Assembly: GCF_030913365.1 (NCBI RefSeq)
Contig: NZ_CP133160.1
Coordinates: 1-64,000 of the forward strand
DNA: 64,000 nucleotides
Reading direction: 5' to 3'
Source of the DNA: Stenotrophomonas sp. 24(2023)
Lineage (GTDB): Bacteria > Pseudomonadota > Gammaproteobacteria > Xanthomonadales > Xanthomonadaceae
The stretch's first letter is position 1. Every line of letters starts with the position of its first letter. Under the pieces are notes generated by a model that saw only the letters and a list, made by a program, of their open reading frames with translations, searched no databases and was not told the origin of the DNA. Shown piece by piece: positions 18,154 through 26,272 of the stretch. Both the position numbers and the translations under genes were made by a program.

Positions 18154-19955
18154 CGGACGATCTCCTCCCCGCTGTCACTGGACACCAGTACCAGGCGGGT
18201 GAAACTGTTGGCATGCACGTACAGTGCGAAGAAGTGGTCCATCACCTGGGCGAAGGCGGCCACACCGGTACCCACGAAGTGGGCTTCATTGATCGTCAGA
18301 GTGATCTCCAGGCCACGTACCACGGACGCGAACTGGCGCCCGGACATCCAGGTCGTGGCCGGAACCTGGTCCAGTGCCACGATGCCATCGATCTGCCGCG
18401 CCGAGACGCTGCTGCCGGCCAGATCGTACAGGCGCAGCATTTCCTTCAGCGCCGGCAGGCCGCTGCCGGTCAGCGAGAGCTGGTTGAGCGACAGGTGCGA
18501 TATCAAGCGCCACTGGGCATTGCGCGCATGCCGGAAGCGCAGTGGCTTGGTCGGCTTGCGCAGCAGGCTGATCGCGCGCGCCGGGCTGCCCCCCTCAATG
18601 CTCAGGTCACCGCCGGTCACGCCGAACGCCAGCTGGTTGGGCAGATCGCGATTGCTGCAGGTCAATTCCAGGCTGACGGTATCGGTCTGTGGCAACACCG
18701 GGTTGAACGACAGGTCGACGAAGCTGATTTCCATTTCAAAGCCTGGGCTCTGCCGCGCCACGTCCTCATCGCGGCGCGCGACCCAGTACTGACCCGTGCG
18801 TTCGGGATCCTCGCCATGGTGCAGCGAATAGAACGGGCGGAACGCCTGGATGCTCTCACCCTGCGGCGTCTGGCGGATGCGGTGTACCGAATCGATCGAA
18901 TGCACTTCATAGGCGAAGGCACGGCGCGCATCGGCCAGCACCGGGTAATTGACCGTGCGGTGGGTGACGCGGATGGGTTCGCCGCTGGTCTGGAACAGGT
19001 TGACGATGGGCGTGCAGCCCAGGCGCACGTTATGCGTGCCCAGCTCCTCCAGCACCATCGTGCTGCCACGGTCCTGGCCGCTGGCCTGCAGGATCAGGTG
19101 CAGGGTAAAGCGCCGACTGGCCCCGGCCGTCACCGGCGGCAGATGCAGATCGATGAAGCCGAACTTTTCCGGGTAGGCGAACAGCTCGGTCAGCAGGCGG
19201 TAGGCCGGGTGCGAGCGGGCGGGGAAATCGATCAGCGCCTCATCGTCGGCGAAACCGACCGGGCTCAGCGGCACCTGCTCCAGGCGTCGCCAGCGGCCGT
19301 CGCCGTCGGATTCGACGTAGGCGGCCTTGACGCCGAGCATCAGGGCATCGCGCAGGCCGGCGCGCACGGAGGGTTCGCCATCCAGGAACAACCGCAGGTG
19401 GTCGGTGCCCAGCTGCCCGAAGCCGAGCTGGTCGGACAACAGCTGGAAGCCCAGCGAAATCTGCCCACCACTGCCCGCCGGCAACGTGGTGGCCATCGGC
19501 GCATCGGCCACGCTGCGGTACTGCACCTGCTGTACGCCGACCGGCGCCAGCACCACATCGTAGGCCGTGCGGAAATCGCAGGGCACGCCACGTACCGGGC
19601 GGCTCTGCAGGCCAGTGCCGCGCGGAACACGCACCGGTGCGCTGAGCTTGGACGCCACGCCCTCCATGTCGAAATGGGCGATCGAGCAGGACGGGAACGG
19701 CCGCAGGTAGTGCGGATAGAGCACGTCCAGCAGTGCATCGGTGAACTCGGGATAGTCATCCTCGATACGCTTGGACACGCGCGCACTGAGCAGCGCGAAG
19801 GCCTCGATCAGGCGCTCGACATGGGGGTCCTGGCTGCCCTCGGCAGACAGCTGCAGGCGCCCGGCAATCTTGGGGTAATGCTCGGCGAACTCGCGGCCAT
19901 AGCGCCGCAGGTAGGCCAGTTCACGTTCGTAATAGGGCAGCAGGTCCTGCATCAC
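18117..19955 (-). CDS. tssF: T6SS baseplate protein TssF
   Basis: A 612-residue protein beginning MMQDLLPYYERELAYLRRYG, followed by FAEHYPKIAGRL and DPHVERLIEAFALLSARV. These are the classical TssF (ImpG/VasA) N-terminal signatures. RLTELFAYPEKFGFIDL-type sequence follows in the middle. TssF is the second wedge subunit of the cytoplasmic baseplate. It overlaps tssE upstream by an ATGA and tssG downstream by 37 bases. No anomalies are visible. Confidence 0.96.
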   Translation of the reverse strand: MMQDLLPYYERELAYLRRYGREFAEHYPKIAGRLQLSAEGSQDPHVERLIEAFALLSARVSKRIEDDYPEFTDALLDVLYPHYLRPFPSCSIAHFDMEGVASKLSAPVRVPRGTGLQSRPVRGVPCDFRTAYDVVLAPVGVQQVQYRSVADAPMATTLPAGSGGQISLGFQLLSDQLGFGQLGTDHLRLFLDGEPSVRAGLRDALMLGVKAAYVESDGDGRWRRLEQVPLSPVGFADDEALIDFPARSHPAYRLLTELFAYPEKFGFIDLHLPPVTAGASRRFTLHLILQASGQDRGSTMVLEELGTHNVRLGCTPIVNLFQTSGEPIRVTHRTVNYPVLADARRAFAYEVHSIDSVHRIRQTPQGESIQAFRPFYSLHHGEDPERTGQYWVARRDEDVARQSPGFEMEISFVDLSFNPVLPQTDTVSLELTCSNRDLPNQLAFGVTGGDLSIEGGSPARAISLLRKPTKPLRFRHARNAQWRLISHLSLNQLSLTGSGLPALKEMLRLYDLAGSSVSARQIDGIVALDQVPATTWMSGRQFASVVRGLEITLTINEAHFVGTGVAAFAQVMDHFFALYVHANSFTRLVLVSSDSGEEIVRCPARSGESILA

Positions 19956-20440
19956 ATGGCCTGCGTGCGACGGGCGCGGCTGACCTGGTACTGCAGCGTG
20001 GACGGCTGCAGCATGGCATCGAAGCTGACCGGCTCGCGGGCCGGCTCCAGGTCAAGCAGGGCATGGATGGTGAAGTGAAGGCCGCCGGCGAACTGGTTGC
20101 CCACGTCCAGGTGGACCGTGACGTTCTTCAGCCGCCGTTCGTGGCGGGCCACCGCCTGCTCCAGCGAGCGGCAGATGGCCGCGCGGTCGTAGGCATTGGA
20201 CAGGCTCATCGCCGAGAAATCGGCCAAACCATAGGTCAGCAATGACTGGCGGCAGTTCGGGAACTCCTTCATGTCCGCCTCCTGGAACGCGGCGCGCGAA
20301 TTCAGCAGCCCCTCCAGGTCACGGGCGATGGATTCCTTGTACTGCTCCAGCGACACCGACTTGAACACCGGCCCTGCCCCCGCCTGGCGGGGTGCATCGT
20401 CGAACAGTTTTTCCAGCAGGCTGGGTTCGAGTCCCTTCAT
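19952..20440 (-). CDS. tssE: T6SS baseplate protein TssE (gp25-like)
   Basis: A 162-residue gp25-like lysozyme-fold protein. It begins MKGLEPSLLEKLFDD; an in-frame GTG four codons upstream is less likely. It contains SIARDLEGLLNSRAA, RQSLLTYGLADFSAMS and ICRSLEQAVARHERRLKNVTV, the usual TssE order. It nucleates sheath assembly at the baseplate. The stop overlaps the tssF start. It follows hcp after a spacer of about 125 bases that contains a strong hairpin. Confidence 0.94.
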   Translation of the reverse strand: MKGLEPSLLEKLFDDAPRQAGAGPVFKSVSLEQYKESIARDLEGLLNSRAAFQEADMKEFPNCRQSLLTYGLADFSAMSLSNAYDRAAICRSLEQAVARHERRLKNVTVHLDVGNQFAGGLHFTIHALLDLEPAREPVSFDAMLQPSTLQYQVSRARRTQAM

Positions 20441-20526
20441 CGTTCGATCCACTCAGGTTCGGCATCCGTGCGGGCGGCAGCGGTGCATCAGGACAGGGCC
20501 CTTCCTGGCCCCGCCGGGATGATCAG

Positions 20527-20557
20527 ACTGCGATGGCGCACGAGGCGCCATCGCAGT
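20527..20557 (-). terminator. Perfect 13-bp hairpin just downstream of hcp
   Basis: ACTGCGATGGCGC is followed by a 5-base loop and its exact reverse complement. It starts 10 bases after the hcp stop (minus strand). No U-run follows, so it is more likely an mRNA-stabilising or partly terminating hairpin than a complete rho-independent terminator. Confidence 0.7.
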
Positions 20558-20566
20558 GACACAACA

Positions 20567-21064
20567 TCACACGGTGTAGTTCGGGATGTTCTTGGTCGCG
20601 CTCCACTGCGCCACGGTCTTGCCACCAACACCGCCTTCCGGCTTCTGCTGCTGGTAAGTCCACTTGATGGCGCCGAAGCTCAACTGAACAACTTCCTGCG
20701 GCATGCCTTCCTTGTCCACCGTGGTGGTGACGCGGTGGACCAGCACGTTCAGCAGCTCGACCGTGTAGTAATTGATCGCGTTGCCGTCCTTGTCGGCGCG
20801 CATGAACTGGATCTGCGCCTTCGGGAAGGTAGTGCCGTTGGAGGCGGCCTGGTTGAGGGCCGTGGAAGCGAGGTCGATCGATTTGGTGATTTCGATCGGC
20901 GACAGGTTCACGCGGGCTGCCGTGGTACCGCCGGAGGTCGACGCGGTGGCCGAACGCGGCTGCAGCAGGTCCTGCGAGAACGACTGGATTTCGATCCAGT
21001 CCTTGTGCTTGTCGTCGTGCGACTCGCCCTTGATGGTGTCAATCGAGAGGAAAGCGTGTTGCAT
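20567..21064 (-). CDS. hcp: T6SS inner-tube protein Hcp
   Basis: A 165-residue Hcp starting MQHAFLSIDTIKGES with AGGAG ten bases upstream of the ATG. An upstream extension of the frame has no supporting signal. Conserved features are DWIEIQSFSQD, VNLSPIEITKSIDLAS, KAQIQFMRADKDGNAINYYTVEL and the closing SFGAIKWTYQQQKPEGG. It forms the hexameric inner tube and carries small effectors. Hairpins lie on both sides of the gene, in the 146-base tssC-hcp spacer and just after the stop. This fits the much higher demand for Hcp than for neighbouring products. Confidence 0.97.
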   Translation of the reverse strand: MQHAFLSIDTIKGESHDDKHKDWIEIQSFSQDLLQPRSATASTSGGTTAARVNLSPIEITKSIDLASTALNQAASNGTTFPKAQIQFMRADKDGNAINYYTVELLNVLVHRVTTTVDKEGMPQEVVQLSFGAIKWTYQQQKPEGGVGGKTVAQWSATKNIPNYTV

Positions 21065-21104
21065 ATCTGGTCTCCTAAGTTCCGTTCTTCCGTGAGATTG
21101 GGTT

Positions 21105-21184
21105 GCCGGGCGGGGGCCCGGCGGTTCAGGGGGGCTTGGCCCTCTTGAAATGCGCGTCACTGCGAAACGGGGAGCGGGCTCCCC
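21105..21184 (-). promoter_or_regulatory. Two hairpins in the tssC-hcp spacer
   Basis: Hairpin 1 is GGGGAGC/GCTCCCC with a 2-base loop (21169-21184), followed on the minus strand by GTTT. Hairpin 2 is GCCGGGC/GCCCGGC with a 4-base loop (21105-21122). Both lie in the leader of hcp. They could partly end tssBC transcripts or mark an RNA-processing site that leaves a stable hcp message. Confidence 0.5.
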
Positions 21185-21210
21185 TTGACGCTACAGCTAC
21201 AGCAAAACCG

Positions 21211-22701
21211 TTACGCCTTCTTCGCGGACGCCGGCAGTTCGGCGACAAGACGCAACGAAACAGACAGCTCATCGAGCTGGAAATGCGGCCTGATGAAGGC
21301 CACCGCGCGGTAGACGCCAGGCTTGCCCGGCACCTCCGAAACCTGCACAGAGGCTTCACGCAGGGGGAACTGCGCCTTGGCTTCCTGGCCCGCGTTGTCA
21401 TCCAGCAGCACGTACTGGGCGATCCACCGGTTCAGGAATTCCTCGACGTTGCCCGCCGACGCGAAGCTGCCGATCTTCTCCCGCATCATCGCCTTGAGGT
21501 AATGGGCGATACGCGAGACCGCGAAGATGTACTGCAGCTGGGCAGACAGGATCGCGTTGGCATTGGCCGAATCGGTGTTGTACTTCTTCGGCTTCTGTGC
21601 CGACTGCGCGCCGAAGAAGGCGGCGTAGTCGGTATTCTTGCAGTGCACCAGGGGCATGAAGCCCAGGTCACTGAGTTCCTTTTCACGACGGTCGGTGATG
21701 GCCACCTCGGTCGGGCACTTCAACGCCACTTCACCGTCGTCGGTGCGGAAGGTGTGCGTGGGCAGGTCTTCGACCAGGCCACCGCCTTCCACGCCACGGA
21801 TGGCTGCGCACCAGCCGAAGTTCTCGAAGGCCTGGGTCAGGCGTGCACCCATCGCGTAGGCGGTGTTGCACCACAGGAACTTGCTGTGGTCGGCCGCTTC
21901 GATCTCTTCAACGAAGTTGAAGCCTTCCACCGTGGTGCCGTCCTTCGGGTTGTATGGCAGGCGGCCCAGGAAGCGCGGCATGGTCAGGCCCACGTAGCGG
22001 CTGTCCTCGCTTTCGCGGAAGGACTTCCACTTGGCGTACTCGACGGTGTCGAACACCTTGGCCAGATCACGCGGCTTGCCCAGGTCGGTGAAGCTTTCCA
22101 GGCCGAACATGCTTTCACTGGCGGCGGAAATGAACGGCGCGTGGGCAGCAGCGGCCACGTGCGACATCTGCTCGATGAAGTACATGTCTTCCGGCTGGCG
22201 GCCCAGGAAGTAGTCGCCGATCAGCGCCCCGAACGGGGCACCACCGAACGTACCGAACTCTTCCTCGTAGACCTTCTTGAACAGCGCGCTCTGGTCGAAG
22301 TCGATGGCCGACTTGAAATCCTTCACCAGGTCCTTCTTCGGCGAGTTGAAGACCTTGATCTTCATGTTCGGCCCGGTGGAGGTCTGCTGGCACAGGTAGT
22401 GCAGGCCACGCCAGCTGCCTTCCAGCTGCTGGAACTGCTCGGCATGCATGACCGCGCTGAGCTGCTCGGAGATGATCCGGTCGATCTCGGCGATGCGGGC
22501 ATCCAGCGTCAGGTTGAGGTTGTCGGACACCACCACGGTGCCGTCGAGGACCTCCTTGGCCAGGGCCGAGATGATGTCCTTGGCGCGGTCGTGTTCGGTA
22601 CGCGACTTGGCGACCTTGCTCTTCTCCACGATCTGGTCGAGCAGGCCCACCTCTTCGGTGACCGCGGACGGGGTGGCCAACTGGCTGGCATCGGCTGACA
22701 T
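21211..22701 (-). CDS. tssC: T6SS contractile sheath large subunit TssC
   Basis: A 496-residue TssC (VipB/ImpD). It has the N-terminal IDRIISEQLSAVMHAEQFQQLEGSW region, then GLHYLCQQTSTGPNMKIKV-type sequence. The conserved middle and end are FGALIGDYFLGRQPEDMYFI, FLGRLPYNPK and ISRIAHYLKAMMREKIGSF-like VSRIAHYLKAMMRE. It polymerises with TssB into the contractile sheath. Three bases separate it from tssB upstream. Length and motifs are standard. Confidence 0.97.
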   Translation of the reverse strand: MSADASQLATPSAVTEEVGLLDQIVEKSKVAKSRTEHDRAKDIISALAKEVLDGTVVVSDNLNLTLDARIAEIDRIISEQLSAVMHAEQFQQLEGSWRGLHYLCQQTSTGPNMKIKVFNSPKKDLVKDFKSAIDFDQSALFKKVYEEEFGTFGGAPFGALIGDYFLGRQPEDMYFIEQMSHVAAAAHAPFISAASESMFGLESFTDLGKPRDLAKVFDTVEYAKWKSFRESEDSRYVGLTMPRFLGRLPYNPKDGTTVEGFNFVEEIEAADHSKFLWCNTAYAMGARLTQAFENFGWCAAIRGVEGGGLVEDLPTHTFRTDDGEVALKCPTEVAITDRREKELSDLGFMPLVHCKNTDYAAFFGAQSAQKPKKYNTDSANANAILSAQLQYIFAVSRIAHYLKAMMREKIGSFASAGNVEEFLNRWIAQYVLLDDNAGQEAKAQFPLREASVQVSEVPGKPGVYRAVAFIRPHFQLDELSVSLRLVAELPASAKKA

Positions 22702-22704
22702 CGG

Positions 22705-23205
22705 TCAGTCCTCCTTGGTCGCGCCGAGCTGCTTGAGCTGCTCGGTGTTGTTGAGCACGTCGGTCAGCAGGTCTTCCAGCTTTTCATTGCCGGCCAGCTT
22801 GTTGCGCAGGTCGGCCAGCTTGGTGCGCGACTCGAGCAGCCGGCGCAGCGGCTCGATCTGCTGGACGATCGCCTCGGGGCGGAAATCATCGATGGAGGAG
22901 AACTTCAGCTCGACGCCGAATTCACCACCGTCCTCGCTGATCTTGTTCGGCACGCGGTAGACGGCGCGCGGGGCGACGCCCTCCATCACCTCGTCGAAGT
23001 TGTCCAGGTCCACATTGACGAACTTGCGGTCCTTCACCTTCGGCAGCGGCTGTTCGGGGTTGCCACTGAAATCGCCGAGTACGCCGACAACGAACGGAAG
23101 TTCCTTCTGTTCGATCGCGTCGCCCTTCTCGACGTCATAGGTCAACTGCACGCGCGGCGGGCGAATCTTCTGCAGCCGCTTCTGGACGCTTTCCTTCTTG
23201 GCCAT
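22705..23205 (-). CDS. tssB: T6SS contractile sheath small subunit TssB
   Basis: A 166-residue TssB (VipA/ImpB) beginning MAKKESVQKRLQKIRPPRVQ, followed by the hallmark ELPFVVGVLGDFSGNPEQPLP and DRKFVNVDLDNFDEVMEG. The C-terminus has the IEPLRRLLESRTKLADLRNKL helix that ClpV engages in extended sheaths. It lies 29 bases after the lipoprotein gene and 3 bases before tssC, in one operon. Confidence 0.97.
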   Translation of the reverse strand: MAKKESVQKRLQKIRPPRVQLTYDVEKGDAIEQKELPFVVGVLGDFSGNPEQPLPKVKDRKFVNVDLDNFDEVMEGVAPRAVYRVPNKISEDGGEFGVELKFSSIDDFRPEAIVQQIEPLRRLLESRTKLADLRNKLAGNEKLEDLLTDVLNNTEQLKQLGATKED

Positions 23206-23234
23206 GGGAGTCTCCTTACTGGGGGCCGGGCAGA

Positions 23235-23861
23235 TCAGTTGCCGATGTTCTGGAACGGATCGGCGCTGTTGGAACCCTGCGGGCGGGCGGCGGGGCGGGT
23301 CTGGGGCGGCGTGGCCGGCGTGGCACCGGCAGCCGGCGTGGCGCGGCCACCGCGTACGCGGGGCTTGGGCTTCGGCTTGGCCGGCTCGAGGATGGCTTCG
23401 CCCATGGTGCTGCGCAGGGTGTTGGCGAGCGTCTGTGCTTCCTTGCGTGCGGTGTCCGATGCCAGCGCGCCACGGCCCTGCAGGCGCTGCAGCGACTGGT
23501 TGGCGACACGGAAACCGGCAACGGTGATCACGCCATCGGCGACAAGATCATCCGGGTCACGCTGCAGCACTTCCTCGGCTGCCACGATGGCACGCGCATA
23601 CTGGCCCTGGTCGAACTGCAGCTGGGCGATGCGCACCCACGGTTCCTTGCGGGTGGGGTCGGCCTTGGCCGCCGCCTCGAACGCCGTGATCGCCGCATCG
23701 GCACCGGCCGTGGTGACCTGCGCTTCGGCGTTGCTGAGCGTTGTTTCGAACGGCACGACCTCGGCCTTCTTCGGCGCCGATGCACACGCTGCCAGACCCG
23801 ACAGCAGCACCAGCGCGAACATCGGCCGATAAACAGCCTTCCCCATTGCCTTCACTTCCAT
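23235..23861 (-). CDS. TPR-containing lipoprotein at the head of the tssB operon
   Basis: A 208-residue protein. The ATG at 23861 follows GAGGGATC and gives a lipoprotein signal ending LLSGLAAC; the mature protein starts at Cys about 25. A longer upstream frame has no support. The body reads AITAFEAAAKADPTRKEPWVRIAQLQFDQGQYARAIVAAEEVLQRDP, about two TPR-type helix pairs. The tail (about 150-208) is low-complexity Lys/Pro/Arg-rich and may cross or bind peptidoglycan. It opens the minus-strand T6SS operon, divergent from tssJ. Its role is unknown; anchoring or scaffolding of the envelope complex would fit. Confidence 0.8.
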   Translation of the reverse strand: MEVKAMGKAVYRPMFALVLLSGLAACASAPKKAEVVPFETTLSNAEAQVTTAGADAAITAFEAAAKADPTRKEPWVRIAQLQFDQGQYARAIVAAEEVLQRDPDDLVADGVITVAGFRVANQSLQRLQGRGALASDTARKEAQTLANTLRSTMGEAILEPAKPKPKPRVRGGRATPAAGATPATPPQTRPAARPQGSNSADPFQNIGN

Positions 23862-23982
23862 AGTGATCCCTCGTCGAAATTGGTTCCTAAAGGAAGCCTG
23901 ATTCCCGCCGATACAACACACGGGAATCCTGCCCCTGTCGGCGGCAGTGTACATTCGCAAATACGCATCGGTATAGTGAATT

Positions 23983-23998
23983 TCATCAACGTTGATGA
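23983..23998. promoter_or_regulatory. 16-bp perfect palindrome between the two T6SS operons
   Basis: TCATCAACGTTGATGA lies in the 239-base divergent spacer between the lipoprotein-tssBC operon and tssJKL. The spacer is AT-rich for this genome. The site is well placed for a regulator acting on both directions. The binding protein is unknown. Confidence 0.5.
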
Positions 23999-24100
23999 CC
24001 TTCGCGGTAGACACACTCTTCACACTCCGATGTGATATTCGCGAGAAAAAACGGTTTCACGCGTGACTTACTCCCGCACTTTCCAACCGGCCGACAGCAT

Positions 24101-24724
24101 ATGAATGCGCAATCATTCCGATTTCAACGCGTGATACCCGTCACAACTTTACTTCTCATACTCTCGGCCTCGCTTTCCGGCTGCGCCAGCGACAGCAAGC
24201 TGGGCAAGGCCATGGACAAGACCCTGCAGGCGGTCGGCATCCGCGACAGCAAGCCCGAAGCCCCCCCCACCATTCCGCTGCGCCTGTATGCCGGCAGCAA
24301 CCTCAACGCCGCCAACGACAAGCGGGCAACCGCCGCGGTGGTCAAGGTCTACCACCTGCGCAGCAGCCAGCGCTTCGAACAGGCCCCCTTCAATGCGTTC
24401 CTCGACCAGGCCGGAGAGCAGGCCGCACTAGGCGCGGACCTGCTTTCGGTGAACGAGGTGGTGCTCACGCCGGGGGCGCGTCAGGAATTGTCCGAGCAGT
24501 TGAGTGAAGGCACTGCAGTGCTCGGCGTGGTGGCGCTGTTCCGTGCACCGGCCGAGAACCGCTGGCGCCTGGCGTTCGACACCAAGGGCAAGACCCTGCC
24601 CCAGGAGGGCGTCACCGTCGGCATCCACGCCTGTGCCCTGACCAGCGACAGCAAGGCCTTGTTGACACGCATTTCAGGCGACCCCGGCAGCCTGGCTTCC
24701 ATCCGTTGTGCGAGCGTGCGTTGA
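24101..24724 (+). CDS. tssJ: T6SS outer-membrane lipoprotein TssJ
   Basis: A 207-residue lipoprotein. The signal peptide ends LSASLSGC, giving a lipidated Cys about 28. A short linker is followed by the TssJ beta-sandwich: IPLRLYAGSNLNA, VVKVYHLRSSQRFEQAPFNAFLD, LLSVNEVVLTPGARQEL and VLGVVALFRAPAENRWRL. TssJ anchors the TssJLM envelope complex in the outer membrane. It is followed after 195 bases by tssK and tssL. Its partner TssM is not found in the window. Confidence 0.93.
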   Translation: MNAQSFRFQRVIPVTTLLLILSASLSGCASDSKLGKAMDKTLQAVGIRDSKPEAPPTIPLRLYAGSNLNAANDKRATAAVVKVYHLRSSQRFEQAPFNAFLDQAGEQAALGADLLSVNEVVLTPGARQELSEQLSEGTAVLGVVALFRAPAENRWRLAFDTKGKTLPQEGVTVGIHACALTSDSKALLTRISGDPGSLASIRCASVR

Positions 24725-24919
24725 ATCCGCGACGGGATTCTGACACCGCCTTTTCGTCTTGCGATAGTATCCTCGGCGCAACGGACGGCCTCCCACAGAT
24801 AAATATGCGATGTGACTCACACTTTCACATTCCATAATGGGGATCCCGCGCCGCGCGATTATCACGCGGACGATGCCAGGCCCGACACACGGCCCCACTG
24901 TATTTCCAAGGATTGAAAT

Positions 24920-26272
24920 GTGGCTTATGTAAGCAGGATGTCGAAGGTTCTCTGGGGCGAGGGATTGTTCCTGCGCCCCCAGCATTTCCAGCGCCAGGAC
25001 GCGTACCACGAAGCGCGCCTGCAGGACCTGTCGCAGACATTGCACCCCTATGCGTGGGGCGCCCGCCGCGTGCGTTTCGACCCGCACGCGCTGTCCGGCG
25101 GCACGCTGCGGCCCCTCGACCTGTCGGCGGTGTTTCCCGATGGCGAGACCTATGATGCGCCCGCCCACGACAGCCTGCCCGATGCGGTATCGCTGCATGA
25201 GCTGCCACCGGGCGTGCAGTCCACCGTGGTGTACCTGGCGCTGCCGTTGCTGCGCGACGACGGCGCCAACTGTGCCGACGCCGAGGGCACCGTCCTGGCG
25301 CGCTACCGCCAGGCCAACCGCGATACGCAGGACCTGTTCACCGATGCGGTGGAGGCGGAACTGTCCTACCTGAGCAAGGCGGTGAAGCTGCTCACCGACG
25401 ACCAGCCTCGTGACGCCTACAGCACGGTGCCGGTCGCGCGCGTCCGCCGCACCTCCAGCGGCGGGTTCGAACTGGACGACGAGTTCATCCCCCCTTGCGC
25501 GCAGCTGCAGGCATCGCCGTTCCTGCACCGCGAACTGCGTGCGGTGCTCGACGCGCTGCAGGCCAAGGTGGATGCGCTGTACGGCCTGCACCGGCAGACA
25601 TCACAGAACATCATCGAATTCCGCAGTGGCGACATCGCCTCGTTCTGGCTGCTGCACACCATCAACAGTTCCTTCAGTGCACTGGCCCACCTGCTGCACC
25701 ACCCGCAGCTGCACCCTGAGCGCCTGCACCAGGAACTGCTGCGCATGGCCGGTGCACTGCTGACCTTCTCCAACGCCTACCAGCTGAGCGATCTGCCGGT
25801 TTACCGGCACGACCAGCCCGAAGCCTCGTTCCGCAAGCTGCTGGACATCGTGCGCGCGTTGCTGGATACGGTGATCTCCACGCGCTACTTCAAGATCGCG
25901 CTGAACGAGGTCAAGCCGTCCTATCACCTGGGTCGGCTCGACTCGCAGCGCATCGATGGCGATGCCTCCTTCTACCTGTCGGTGTCGGCGGCCCTGCCCG
26001 CGCAGGAACTCATCCAGACCGTGCCCGTACGCTTCAAGGTGGGTGCACCGGACGACGTGGAGAAGTGCGTGCTGTCGGCATTGCCCGGCGTGAAGCTGGT
26101 GCACGCCGCCCAGGTGCCTGCGGCCATTCCGGTGCGCCCGGGCAGCCACTACTTCGAACTTGATGCACGCGGTGCGTTGTACGAGCGCATGCTCAAGTCG
26201 CAGTCGTTGATGATCTACGTGCCGGCCGGCATTGCCGACCTGAAGATGGAACTCGTGGCGGTGACCTCATGA
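24920..26272 (+). CDS. tssK: T6SS baseplate-membrane connector TssK
   Basis: A 450-residue TssK (ImpJ/VasE) with the hallmark VLWGEGLFLRPQHFQRQDAYHE at the start. Later motifs are LPDAVSLHELP, LHRELRAVLDALQAKVDALYG and PVRFKVGAPDDVEKCVLSALPGVKL. TssK links the baseplate to TssL and TssM. Two starts are possible: GTG at 24920 with AAGGA at proper distance (chosen), or ATG at 24938 (MSKVLWGEG), which has AGCAGG too close. The stop overlaps the tssL start by ATGA. Confidence 0.95.
   Translation: MAYVSRMSKVLWGEGLFLRPQHFQRQDAYHEARLQDLSQTLHPYAWGARRVRFDPHALSGGTLRPLDLSAVFPDGETYDAPAHDSLPDAVSLHELPPGVQSTVVYLALPLLRDDGANCADAEGTVLARYRQANRDTQDLFTDAVEAELSYLSKAVKLLTDDQPRDAYSTVPVARVRRTSSGGFELDDEFIPPCAQLQASPFLHRELRAVLDALQAKVDALYGLHRQTSQNIIEFRSGDIASFWLLHTINSSFSALAHLLHHPQLHPERLHQELLRMAGALLTFSNAYQLSDLPVYRHDQPEASFRKLLDIVRALLDTVISTRYFKIALNEVKPSYHLGRLDSQRIDGDASFYLSVSAALPAQELIQTVPVRFKVGAPDDVEKCVLSALPGVKLVHAAQVPAAIPVRPGSHYFELDARGALYERMLKSQSLMIYVPAGIADLKMELVAVTS

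Noticed and set aside
17347..20078. Long plus-strand frames opposite tssG and tssF
   Set aside because: Mirror frames of GC-rich T6SS genes with no motifs or ribosome binding sites.
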